From Candidatus Gemmiger faecigallinarum (GTDB lineage: Bacteria; Bacillota; Clostridia; Oscillospirales; Ruminococcaceae), in assembly GCA_019120395.1 (NCBI GenBank), contig DWVD01000080.1, positions 1 through 48,406 of the forward strand: a stretch of 48,406 nucleotides of DNA. Reading direction: 5' to 3'. Under the pieces are notes generated by a model that was not told the DNA's origin, searched no databases, and was given only the letters and a program-made list of their open reading frames with translations. The position numbers and the translations under genes are program-made. Positions 22,371 to 29,230 of the stretch are shown here, piece after piece (position 1 is the first letter of the stretch; each line of letters opens with the position of its first letter).

Positions 22371-22576
22371 ACGTTGCCACCTTCCTTCTTGATAATGCTG
22401 TCCACCGGCACACCCAGGGCCTGGGCAATCTTCCCGGCGGTGACGGGCTTGCAGTTGTCGCCCCGCTTGGCCGCGCACAGGGTTTGCGCCGAGATACCAG
22501 CCCGCCGGGCCAGCTCGGCGTCATTCATCTGACATTTGGCCTGTGCAATCTCCACGAGATTTCGGACAATGTTCAC
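22367..22576 (-). CDS. XRE-type regulator, first gene of the leftward operon
   Basis: A 69-residue helix-turn-helix protein (LVEIAQAKCQMNDAELARRAGIS, then AAKRGDNCKPVTAGKIAQALGV). Starts at a GTG with AGGAAC and GGGAGG upstream. It is the first gene after the leftward promoter (22649-22677). It is divergent from the repressor at 22733, as Cro is from CI in lambdoid phages. Confidence 0.87.
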   Translation of the reverse strand: MNIVRNLVEIAQAKCQMNDAELARRAGISAQTLCAAKRGDNCKPVTAGKIAQALGVPVDSIIKKEGGNV

Positions 22577-22626
22577 TTTGTTCCTAACCTCCCTTGAATT
22601 TGTTTGAATGTTATGTTATACTCAAC

Positions 22627-22699
22627 TCAACCGGTTGAATACGTTCACATTATAGTTGAATGCGCTCAACTTGTCAACTGTAAATTATGAATCGGTTCA
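22627..22699. promoter_or_regulatory. Divergent switch region with three operator dyads
   Basis: Leftward promoter: TTGACA (22672-22677), 17-base spacer, TATAAT (22649-22654), a full consensus match. Dyads: TCAACCGGTTGA (22627-22638), GTTGA-N6-TCAAC (22655-22670, filling that promoter's spacer) and TGAATCGGTTCA (22688-22699). A rightward promoter for the repressor is likely around TTGAAT (22656-22661) with TGTAAA 17 bases on, so bound repressor would shut the leftward operon. Confidence 0.88.
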
Positions 22700-22732
22700 A
22701 CTTTTTTTTTCTCTTGCAGGGAGGTGACACAC

Positions 22733-23137
22733 ATGAGAGACTTTTATCAGACGTTCCTCCATCTCTGCGAATCCAAGGGCATTGCCCCCTCAAAAGTGGC
22801 GCAGGAGATCGGCCTGAATAAGTCCAGCGTGTCTTACTGGAAAAAAGGTTCCATCCCCAAAATGGACACGCTGAAAGCACTGGCGCAGTATTTCAATGTG
22901 ACGGTGGACTACCTGACCGGGCTGGATGACCTGGAAGCAACGATTGCCCAGGAGGTAAACGCCCCCGGAGAGTGGAAAACCAGCAAGAAAAGCGCCACCC
23001 CTGAACGCAGCGTCACCGATGAGGAGATCAAGTTTGCCCTGTTTGATGGCGGCCCGGTCACGGATGAACAGTATGAGGAAGTCAAGCGGTTCGCGCGTTT
23101 TATCAAAGAACGCGGCATCCACCCAAAGGGCGACTAA
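22733..23137 (+). CDS. Island repressor, XRE family (CI-like)
   Basis: A 134-residue regulator. Residues 1-62 are a complete helix-turn-helix domain (FLHLCESKGIAPSKVAQEIG, NKSSVSYWKKGSIPKMDTLK, ALAQYFNVTVDYLTG). The remainder is an acidic, helical tail (TDEQYEEVKRFARFIKERG) with no visible self-cleaving peptidase motif, so induction would not be by LexA-type autocleavage. GGGAGGTG lies 6 bases before the ATG at 22733; the GTG at 22724 overlaps that site. It faces the two XRE genes across three dyads. Confidence 0.9.
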   Translation: MRDFYQTFLHLCESKGIAPSKVAQEIGLNKSSVSYWKKGSIPKMDTLKALAQYFNVTVDYLTGLDDLEATIAQEVNAPGEWKTSKKSATPERSVTDEEIKFALFDGGPVTDEQYEEVKRFARFIKERGIHPKGD

Positions 23138-23182
23138 CACCAAAACCGGCGGGAAGTTGGTTGCCCCGCCGGGGGTCTGTCC

Positions 23183-23218
23183 TTTAGTCACTAAAGTCAC
23201 TAAAGTCACTAAAGTCAC
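23183..23218. repeat. 9-bp tandem repeat, cluster B (4 units)
   Basis: TTTAGTCAC followed by three exact TAAAGTCAC units, in the opposite orientation to cluster A. It starts 45 bases after the repressor stop. Confidence 0.95.
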
Positions 23219-23428
23219 TGGGGTAGTTCCTTGAAACGCGTTTCTTGAAAAGTGTCAGCACCTGCTCCCGCCACACCTGGATGTTCATACACCTGCAACG
23301 GCATGGCCTTTCCCTTCACACCGTGGGCTTTCCCGGTTTTTCTGGTCTGCGGAAATTGTATATTTTATAGGCGGTCGATTGCCGTGCCAGGAAAGTATAC
23401 AACTGCAAGAGGTGCCCGGCGGGTTTCA

Positions 23429-23788
23429 TGACACGGCAACGCGCGGGACCACACCCTCGCACAGCGACCCGCTGGCTGGAATGTCCCGGACCCGCACGAG
23501 TAAGCCGCCCGCCGGGTTGGCTGGTTTTCGTGGTGGGGGGCTGCATGGCACAGGCAAAGCAGCCCGGCGGGACACAAGCCCCACAGCGCCCCGATTTCCG
23601 CCCCCTGTGGTGCGTTCCAGCACACAGGCGGCAAACTATATTCCCGCACGCCAGAACGCCGCACAGCGCCCCGCCGGGGCCTTCCTGCGAGGGTAGGGAC
23701 GCCAAAGGAAAGATTTTGTAACACGACACACGCGGGAATTTCTTGACACGACAACGCGCGCGGGTTTTATGACGCGATAACGCGCGGG
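23429..23788 (+). repeat. Four imperfect copies of a GC-rich iteron
   Basis: Pattern TGACACGACAACGCGCGGG. Copies at 23429-23447, 23718-23736, 23743-23764 and 23770-23788, all in one orientation. The last three start 25-26 bases apart, so they lie at near-regular helical phase. Confidence 0.88.
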
Positions 23789-23929
23789 CGGCTCGCGCCC
23801 CAAAACCTTATAAAACCTAAAATCCAGCCAGGAAACGCCACCCCGCCGGGCAGAGCACGGCCTTAAACCGAATAAACTGTATCAACTGAAAGCAGGCAAC
23901 ACAAAAACACATTTTTCCCTTGCCTGCCA

Positions 23930-24012
23930 GTGACTAAAGTGACTTTAGTGACTAAATCGCTGGTATTCGTGAATAAAGTCACTAAAGACACTAAAGTCAC
24001 CCGGTCACTGGA
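23930..24012. repeat. 9-bp tandem repeat, cluster C (about 8 degenerating units)
   Basis: GTGACTAAA, GTGACTTTA, GTGACTAAA (23930-23956), then after a 12-base gap GTGAATAAA, GTCACTAAA, GACACTAAA, GTCACCCGG and GTCACTGG (23969-24012). Units are a mixture of orientations because TTTAGTSACTAAA is nearly palindromic. Confidence 0.9.
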
Positions 24013-24023
24013 CACAAAAAGAA

Positions 24024-24057
24024 AAAACCGCCCCCGGCGGCAACCGGGAACGGTTTT
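24024..24057. terminator. Bidirectional terminator-like hairpin before the integrase
   Basis: AAAACCG (24024-24030) with CGGTTTT (24051-24057), inner CCCGG/CCGGG. A T run follows on the leftward side and TTTTG on the rightward side. It insulates the integrase from the noncoding segment. Confidence 0.5.
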
Positions 24058-24162
24058 GAATAGAACGGCTCACACAGCAACGTGTATAAGCAGCCCCAAC
24101 ATCTGCTATTATACACCCTCTTGCGTGGGCCTGTCAAAACATACCCCCAAGGAGGTCTTTGT

Positions 24163-25236
24163 ATGGGCAGACGAACGAACACAGCCGCCTGGAACGGCAA
24201 ACGCTGGCGCATTGACGTGCAGAAGGACGGCACCCGCAAGAGCTTTTACAGCTCCAAGCCCGGCCGCACCGGCCAGCGGGAAGCAAACGCCAAAGCGGAC
24301 GCCTGGCTGGAGGAAGGCATCGGGGCCAAAGCGCCCCGCGTCAGCGAAGCCGGGCAACTATGGCTGCAGGAAGTGCAGCTCACGACCAGCTCAACCAACT
24401 ACCGCCCGCTGGAAAGCCGCTGGCGGGTCTGGGTGCTGCCCCAGATCGGCAGCAAGCGGGTCAGCAACCTGACAGACCAGGACCTGCAGAACATCGTCAA
24501 CAAGGCATATTCCGCCGGGCGCAGCCGCAAGACGCTGCAGCTGCTTTGTGCAGACCTGCGGGCGTTTTGCAAGTATTGCCGCAAGTCAAAGTTTGCCCGT
24601 TACACGCCGGAAGACTTGCGCGTTCCCGCCGGGGCCAGGTACAAAGGCAAAACCGTCCTGCAGCCGGCGGACCTTGTCAAGCTGTTCAATACTGACACGA
24701 CCGTATATAAGGGCCGCACGGTACACGATGATTTCATCCAGGCGTACCGCTTCCAGGTGCTGACCGGCCTGCGTCCTGGTGAGCTGCTGGGCCTGCGCTG
24801 GGCGGATATTCACGGCAACACGGTGCAGGTGGCCCGCTCGGTCAACGTGGACGGCGAGGAAACCCAGGGCAAGAACCAGAATGCGGTGCGTGCCTTTGTG
24901 ATGTCAGACATGGCCCGGCGGGTGCTGGAAGATCAGCGCCAGGTCACCGGCAGCGAGGACAGCGTGTTTGCCCTGGGCTCGGAACAGTATTATTACCACC
25001 GCTGGCGGGTGTACTGTAAGGCCAACGGGCTGACGCCCTGCACCCCCTACGAGCTGCGGCACACCTTTGTTTCTGTGGTCAAGACGCTGCCCGCCGGGGA
25101 GGTCAAGCAGCTGGTGGGCCACAGTCAGGACATGGACACCTTCGGCGTGTACGGCCACGCCCTGACCGGCGATGATGAGACCACCGCCCAGGCCGTGAAC
25201 GGGGTGTTCCTGCGTGTGCTGAGAACCGCCCAGTAA
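24163..25236 (+). CDS. Tyrosine site-specific integrase
   Basis: A 357-residue tyrosine recombinase. The N-terminal arm-binding and SAM-like core-binding domains occupy residues 1-150 (WNGKRWRIDVQKDGTRKSFY; WLQEVQLTTSSTNYRPL). The catalytic domain shows R204 in TGLRPGELLGL, R299 in YELRHTF, H320 in GHS and the nucleophile Y330 in FGVYGHAL. The His of the canonical HxxR is Tyr here, as in many Firmicutes island integrases. AAGGAGG lies 8 bases before the ATG at 24163; an upstream in-frame ATG at 24082 lacks a site. It should integrate and, with a directionality factor, excise the island. No Xis gene was recognised. Confidence 0.95.
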   Translation: MGRRTNTAAWNGKRWRIDVQKDGTRKSFYSSKPGRTGQREANAKADAWLEEGIGAKAPRVSEAGQLWLQEVQLTTSSTNYRPLESRWRVWVLPQIGSKRVSNLTDQDLQNIVNKAYSAGRSRKTLQLLCADLRAFCKYCRKSKFARYTPEDLRVPAGARYKGKTVLQPADLVKLFNTDTTVYKGRTVHDDFIQAYRFQVLTGLRPGELLGLRWADIHGNTVQVARSVNVDGEETQGKNQNAVRAFVMSDMARRVLEDQRQVTGSEDSVFALGSEQYYYHRWRVYCKANGLTPCTPYELRHTFVSVVKTLPAGEVKQLVGHSQDMDTFGVYGHALTGDDETTAQAVNGVFLRVLRTAQ

Positions 25237-25381
25237 CGCCCCGCCGTACCGCATATTTTACCGCACTTTTGGCTTTTGCATCGGCCTGTGGCGTTCCTGT
25301 TATGCAAATGCAGGCCGCCCGGTGGGCCACCTTATTGCTCACATTGCCCGGCGTACCGGCACGGCAATTCAGCGCGGAATA

Positions 25382-25405
25382 GTTCAAGTCCCATCTTCCG
25401 CACCA
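25382..25405 (+). other. tRNA-Leu 3' fragment (attachment-site scar)
   Basis: From the T-loop (GTTCAAGTCCCAT) through an acceptor half CTTCCGC to ACCA. The 5' part of a tRNA is absent: the left half of the T stem is not complementary. The natural partner would start GCGGAAG, unlike the tRNA-Leu(CAG) at 15045 (GCGGATG). This fragment beside an integrase marks the right end of the island. Confidence 0.8.
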
Positions 25406-25411
25406 AGAAAG

Positions 25412-25446
25412 AGACGCTGAAACGGCTGTTTTCGGCGTCTTTTTTT
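25412..25446 (+). terminator. Intrinsic terminator of the former tRNA-Leu
   Basis: AGACGCTGAAA pairs with TTTTCGGCGTCT, followed by seven T. Similar in plan to the terminator behind tRNA-Leu(CAG). Confidence 0.88.
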
Positions 25447-25500
25447 GTATCGGCAGGCTCCTTGGCACACATTCGGCCAAAAGCAGACGCCAGGGCAAAA

Positions 25501-25544
25501 GCCGCCGGCTGTCCCATGATCCCGGGCAGCCGGCGGCTTTTTTT
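25501..25544 (+). terminator. Second strong hairpin-T7 terminator
   Basis: An 11-bp perfect stem (25501-25511 with 25527-25537) and a run of seven T. No gene lies between it and the previous terminator. The remaining DNA to 25690 shows nothing else. Confidence 0.8.
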
Positions 25545-25692
25545 GCCGGCGGCAGACCGCCGGGCGGCTGTGCTTGCAGGCAGGACACATTTCCCGGTAA
25601 AAACATTGCAAGAAGCTGCCTCTTTCCCCGCGCGAAACAGTGCTTTTGCGGGGGATCCGTTTTGCATTTTGCAGTAAACTGTCGCTGTACAG

Positions 25693-25721
25693 TTGACAAC
25701 TGTCCGCATATGTGGTAAAAT
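25693..25721 (+). promoter_or_regulatory. Strong promoter of the amino-acid ABC importer operon
   Basis: TTGACA (25693-25698), 17-base spacer, TAAAAT (25716-25721) with a TG one base before it. Confidence 0.88.
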
Positions 25722-25743
25722 CTAACACATCAACCAGAGAAAC

Positions 25744-25785
25744 AAGGACGTTTCGCCGGTCGGGCGACCGGCAGGCGTCCTTTTT
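25744..25785 (+). terminator. Leader terminator (attenuator candidate)
   Basis: Inner stem CGCCGGTCG/CGACCGGC and outer stem AAGGACG/CGTCCTT end in TTTTTC, only about 60 bases after the predicted start of transcription and 70 bases before the first gene. Transcription must read through it to reach the importer. Confidence 0.8.
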
Positions 25786-25857
25786 CATTCTCCCGCGCGG
25801 TCGCTTTTTCGGACCGAAAAAGCCTGCGTGGGAACTGCTATCAGGGGGAGGAATTCG

Positions 25858-26580
25858 ATGATCCGTTTGGAGAAAGTCAACAAGTTTTTCGGCGACCTGC
25901 ACGTGCTCAAGGATGTGTCGCTGGAGGTGGCCGAGGGCGAAAAGCTCGTCATCATCGGGCCTTCCGGCTCCGGCAAGTCCACCACCGTGCGCTGCATGAA
26001 CTTTCTGGAGGAGCCCACCAGCGGCAAGGTGTACATCAACGGCACCGAGCTGACCCACAAGAACAAGCGCCAGATCGTGCGCGACAACATGTCGATGGTG
26101 TTCCAGCAGTTCAACCTGTACCCGCACATGACGGTGCTGGGCAACCTGACGCTGGCCCCCATCAAACTGCAGCACAAGAGCAAAAAGGAAGCCGAGGAGC
26201 TGGCATACCATTATCTGGACGTGGTCGGCCTGCGGGACAAAGCCCACGTCTACCCCACCACCCTGTCCGGCGGCCAGCAGCAGCGCATCGCCATTGCCCG
26301 CGCGCTGTGCAGCCAGACCAAGATCATCCTGTTTGACGAGCCCACCTCCGCCCTGGACCCGGAGACCATCCAGGAGGTCCTGGACGTTATGATCAAGCTG
26401 GCAAAGGAGAACATCACCATGGTGGTCGTCACCCACGAGATGGGCTTTGCCCGCCAGGTGGCCGACCGGGTCGTGTTCATGGCCGACGGCGAGATTTTGG
26501 AGGAGGGCACCCCCGACCATTTCTTCGAGAATCCCCAGCATGAGCGCGTCAAGCAGTTCCTGGGCAAGATCTTGAAGTAA
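25858..26580 (+). CDS. Polar amino-acid ABC transporter, ATP-binding protein (GlnQ/HisP family)
   Basis: A 240-residue ATPase that energises uptake through the two membrane proteins encoded downstream. Walker A is GPSGSGKST at 39-47. The Q-loop is [14 protein letters not shown], the signature LSGGQQQR, Walker [15 protein letters not shown] and the switch VVTHEMGFA. The pattern is that of the PAAT (glutamine/histidine) importer family. GGGGGAGG lies 6 bases before the ATG at 25858; an in-frame start 30 bases earlier is less likely. It precedes the binding protein by 131 bases. Confidence 0.95.
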   Translation: MIRLEKVNKFFGDLHVLKDVSLEVAEGEKLVIIGPSGSGKSTTVRCMNFLEEPTSGKVYINGTELTHKNKRQIVRDNMSMVFQQFNLYPHMTVLGNLTLAPIKLQHKSKKEAEELAYHYLDVVGLRDKAHVYPTTLSGGQQQRIAIARALCSQTKIILFDEPTSALDPETIQEVLDVMIKLAKENITMVVVTHEMGFARQVADRVVFMADGEILEEGTPDHFFENPQHERVKQFLGKILK

Positions 26581-26656
26581 GGCCCGCTTTTTATTCGTGC
26601 CTTGAGGGCGGGCGGCCTGCCGTGCAGGCCGCATCCCGCTTTTGAGATAGAACACG

Positions 26657-26687
26657 GCGCGGGCTGCCGTAATCCGGCGGCCCCGCG
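26657..26687 (+). other. Intercistronic hairpin before the binding-protein gene
   Basis: GCGGG-CT-GCCG pairs with CGGC-GG-CCCGC without a T run. Likely an mRNA-processing or stabilising element, which would favour the binding protein over the ATPase. Confidence 0.45.
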
Positions 26688-26711
26688 TCCAACCAACAGG
26701 AGGGAAAGAAC

Positions 26712-27608
26712 ATGATTCGTTTGAACAAGATCGCATCCGCCGTTCTGGCCGGCACGCTGGCCCTGTCCCTGGCGGCCTGCTCCGGCGACACCGCTTCCTC
26801 GTCCTCTGCGGCGGACACCTCGTCCGCCAGCACGGGCGACACCGCCGCCAGCGGCGAGCTGGCCGAGGACGTGCAGGCCATTGTGGACCGCGGCGTGCTG
26901 CGCGTGGGCGTCAAGAGCGACGTGATCGGCTTTGGCTACCTGGACCCGCTGACCAACGAGTACAGCGGCCTGGAGATCGACCTGGCCCAGAAGCTGGCCG
27001 ACAGCCTGGGCGTTGACATCGAGTACACCACCGTCACCGCCGCCACCCGCGGCCAGCTGATCGACTCCGGCGACCTGGACTGCGACCTGGCCACCTTTAC
27101 CATCACCGAGGAGCGCCGCCAGAGCTGGGATTTCTCGACCCCGTACTACACCGACTATGTCTCGGTGCTGGTGGAGAATGCCTCCGGCATCAGCACGCTG
27201 GCTGACCTGGAGGGCAAGACCGTGGGTGTCTCCACCTCGTCCACTTCCGCCGCCAAGCTGGTGGAAGCCATGATCGAGGCGGGCGTCATCTCCGGCGACA
27301 ACTACGACGCCTCCACCTTTGACCCGGCCACCTGGACCGAGGGCGTGTCCTTCCGCCAGTATGACGACTATCCGGCCATCTCCACCGCGCTGAGCGCCGG
27401 CGAGGTCGACGCTTTCTGCGTGGACAAGTCCATCCTGGCCTACTACGCCACCGAGGGCCGCAGCTTTATCGACGCCGAGTTTGCCCCGCAGGAGTACGGC
27501 GTTGTGACCAAGAAAGGCTCCGGCTTCTCGGCCTACTGCGATGCGTTCATCCAGACCTGCCTGGAGGACGGCACCATCGACAGCCTGATTGAGGAGTACG
27601 GCCTGTAA
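26712..27608 (+). CDS. Amino-acid-binding lipoprotein of the importer (SBP family 3)
   Basis: A 298-residue extracellular solute-binding protein. Residues 1-22 are a lipoprotein signal peptide ending in LSLAAC, with the acylated Cys at about 23, then a Ser/Thr/Ala linker. The mature part has the family-3 pattern: VDRGVLRVGVKSDVIGFGYLDP, YSGLEIDLAQKLADSLG, then DCDLATFTITEERRQSWDFSTPYYTD, VGVSTSSTSAAKL and DAFCVDKSILAYY. The arginine in ITEERRQSWDFS commonly contacts the ligand alpha-carboxylate, which points to an amino acid. Which one is not clear. A partial terminator follows. Confidence 0.95.
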   Translation: MIRLNKIASAVLAGTLALSLAACSGDTASSSSAADTSSASTGDTAASGELAEDVQAIVDRGVLRVGVKSDVIGFGYLDPLTNEYSGLEIDLAQKLADSLGVDIEYTTVTAATRGQLIDSGDLDCDLATFTITEERRQSWDFSTPYYTDYVSVLVENASGISTLADLEGKTVGVSTSSTSAAKLVEAMIEAGVISGDNYDASTFDPATWTEGVSFRQYDDYPAISTALSAGEVDAFCVDKSILAYYATEGRSFIDAEFAPQEYGVVTKKGSGFSAYCDAFIQTCLEDGTIDSLIEEYGL

Positions 27609-27623
27609 GCCTTGCATCTATCA

Positions 27624-27655
27624 GGCGGCCCCGCTGCCGCGGGGCCGCCCCTTTT
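27624..27655 (+). terminator. Partial terminator within the importer operon
   Basis: An 11-bp stem (27624-27634 with 27639-27649) followed by CTTTTAT. Typical of an operon-internal site that lets the binding protein be made in excess over the permeases. Confidence 0.7.
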
Positions 27656-27712
27656 ATGGGTACGTTTTTCAGTAACCGACCAAAAGAATGACAAGTAAGG
27701 AGGGATCGACCG

Positions 27713-28444
27713 GTGGAATTTCTGACGGGCCTTTTCAGCCCCAGCGCCTGGGCGACGGTGTGGACCTACCGCGGCACGTTTCTTCTGGGCCTGCGCAACA
27801 CGCTGGTCACCGCAATTTTCGGCCTGCTGCTGGCGCTGGTCCTGGGCATCATTTTCGGCCTGATGGCCACCAGCGGCAAAAAACCGCTGGCGGTGATCGC
27901 CCGCATCTATGTGGAATTTATCCAGAACACGCCGGTGCTTTTGCAGATGTGCTTTTTGTACTACACGCTGGCGTTCAGCGGCCTGGGCGCGGACATCACC
28001 GTGGTGGGCGTCATCACGCTGGGCGTCTACACCGGCGCTTATATGGCCGAGGTGGTGCGCGCCGGCATCCAGTCGATCCCTCGCGGCCAGTTCGAGGCCG
28101 CCCAAAGCCAGGGCTTTGGCTATGTGCAGTACATGTACTACATCATCCTGCCGCAAAGCATCAAGATCATTCTGCCGCCCATGGTCAACCAGGCGGTCAA
28201 CCTGTTCAAGAACACCAGCTGCCTGTACATCGTCGGCGGCGCCGACCTGATCTCGCTGACCTACAGCTTTGTCACCGGCGCCACCACCGGCGGCGCCTAT
28301 GCGCCGGCCTACCTGGTGTGCGGCGCGCTGTTCTTCATCGTCTGCTTCCCGCTGTCCACCTTGGCCACAGCGTGGGAGACCTCGCTGAAAAAGCGTGACG
28401 CCGGCAGCGCCGCTGCCCTGAACAAAGCCGAGGAGGTGTCGTGA
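27713..28444 (+). CDS. Importer permease 1 (HisM/GlnP family)
   Basis: A 243-residue membrane protein with about five helices (GLRNTLVTAIFGLLLALVLGIIFGL, YVEFIQNTPVLLQMCFLYYTL and others). The cytoplasmic EAA loop reads FEAAQSQGFGYVQYMYYIILPQ and contacts the ATPase. Begins at GTG with AAGGAGG 8 bases upstream. Its stop overlaps the next gene's start (TGATG). Forms a heterodimer with permease 2. Confidence 0.94.
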   Translation: MEFLTGLFSPSAWATVWTYRGTFLLGLRNTLVTAIFGLLLALVLGIIFGLMATSGKKPLAVIARIYVEFIQNTPVLLQMCFLYYTLAFSGLGADITVVGVITLGVYTGAYMAEVVRAGIQSIPRGQFEAAQSQGFGYVQYMYYIILPQSIKIILPPMVNQAVNLFKNTSCLYIVGGADLISLTYSFVTGATTGGAYAPAYLVCGALFFIVCFPLSTLATAWETSLKKRDAGSAAALNKAEEVS

Positions 28445-29217
28445 TGGACTGGGCTGCAAGTTTTTCGATCCTGACGCGCCCCGGCGTCATGACCTACATC
28501 CTGACCGGCGTCCTGTTCACGGTGGTCATCGCCGCGGCGGCGGTGCTGGTCAGCATCGTGCTGGGGTCCATCCTGGCATTGGTGCGCAACTACTGCACCG
28601 GCAAGACCCGCATTTTCAAGTGGATCGCCACCGCTTACATCGAGCTGTTCCGCAACACGCCGCTGCTTTTGTGGATCTTTGTCTGCCTGATCATCTGCCC
28701 GGTGCCCGGTTTCCTGGCGCGGCGGATGCTGGGGCTGACCAGCGTCGAGGTGCAGATTTTGTTCCGCGCGTTCGTGGCGCTGGTGCTGTTCACCTCCTCG
28801 GTCATCGCCGAGATCATCCGCGGCGGCCTGAACTCCATCCCCAAGGGCCAGTTCGAGGCCGCCCACAGCCAGGGCTTCGGCACCGTGCAGACGATGGTCT
28901 ACATCGTGCTGCCCCAAGCGTACAAGGCCGTGGTCCCCACCCTGCTCAGCCAGGTCATCACCACCATCAAGGACTCGTCCTACCTGGCCAACGTGGCCGT
29001 CATTGAGCTGATGAGCCGCGTGCGGCGCATCCTGGCCACCTCCAACATGTACAACGGCGTGGGCACCCAGCTGACCAGCGACGTGTTCGTGCTGTTCGGC
29101 GTTGCTTTCGTGATTTACTTTATCATCAACTTTACGCTGTCCTGCATTGTGCGCGCCATGCAAAACCGCAAGCCGCGCCAGGCAGCCCGCCCGGCGCGCG
29201 CCGCCGAGCGCACCTGA
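28444..29217 (+). CDS. Importer permease 2 (HisM/GlnP family)
   Basis: A 257-residue membrane protein paralogous to its neighbour. It has the same ELFRNTPLLLWIFVCL start of helix 3 and an EAA loop FEAAHSQGFGTVQTMVYIVLPQA. The ATG at 28444 has GAGGAGG 7 bases upstream; the GTG one codon earlier is possible. The last 20 residues are basic (RKPRQAARPARAAE). Confidence 0.94.
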   Translation: MDWAASFSILTRPGVMTYILTGVLFTVVIAAAAVLVSIVLGSILALVRNYCTGKTRIFKWIATAYIELFRNTPLLLWIFVCLIICPVPGFLARRMLGLTSVEVQILFRAFVALVLFTSSVIAEIIRGGLNSIPKGQFEAAHSQGFGTVQTMVYIVLPQAYKAVVPTLLSQVITTIKDSSYLANVAVIELMSRVRRILATSNMYNGVGTQLTSDVFVLFGVAFVIYFIINFTLSCIVRAMQNRKPRQAARPARAAERT

Positions 29218-29230
29218 AGGAGGATGCCGC

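Larger units (their letters stand above)
23138..24162. other. 1-kb gene-free, repeat-rich segment (candidate replication or packaging region)
   Basis: Frames of 100-140 codons exist on both strands, but they overlap one another, are Pro/Arg/Cys-rich and lack ribosome sites, so I see no gene. The segment carries cluster B (23183-23218) and cluster C (23930-24012) of the 9-bp repeat at its two ends, four 20-bp iterons between them, six CCCGSCGGG motifs, and an AT-rich patch at 23340-23405 and 23800-23920. This is the composition expected of an origin of replication or a cis site. Confidence 0.7.
15648..25405. mobile_element. Integrated island, phage-satellite-like (boundaries approximate)
   Basis: The stretch holds an integrase at its right end next to a tRNA 3' fragment, a divergent repressor switch, a long overlapping leftward operon with a DUF3987 protein and a sigma factor, a toxin pair and several private repeat families. 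No terminase, capsid, tail, relaxase or type IV secretion gene is present. That argues for a satellite or small replicating island rather than a prophage or full conjugative element. The right edge is set by the tRNA fragment ending at 25405. The left edge is uncertain, somewhere after the tRNA-Thr terminator. The first 200 bases (15648-15854) hold only a direct repeat TGGTCAACT/TTGGTCAACT near 15675-15695 and no gene I would defend. Confidence 0.8.

Noticed and set aside
23316-23754. Frames of 129 and 137 codons on the minus strand in the repeat-rich segment
   Set aside because: They overlap each other and plus-strand frames, have no ribosome site, are Cys/Arg/Pro-rich and cover the iterons. 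I treat the segment as noncoding.
23183-24012. CRISPR array
   Set aside because: The 9-bp units are contiguous without spacers and no cas gene is near; the iterons are imperfect and irregularly spaced.
25103-25709. 198-codon minus-strand frame over the integrase end and tRNA fragment
   Set aside because: Frames reading GRWDLN-like words next to tRNA 3' ends are translations of the tRNA sequence itself, not genes.
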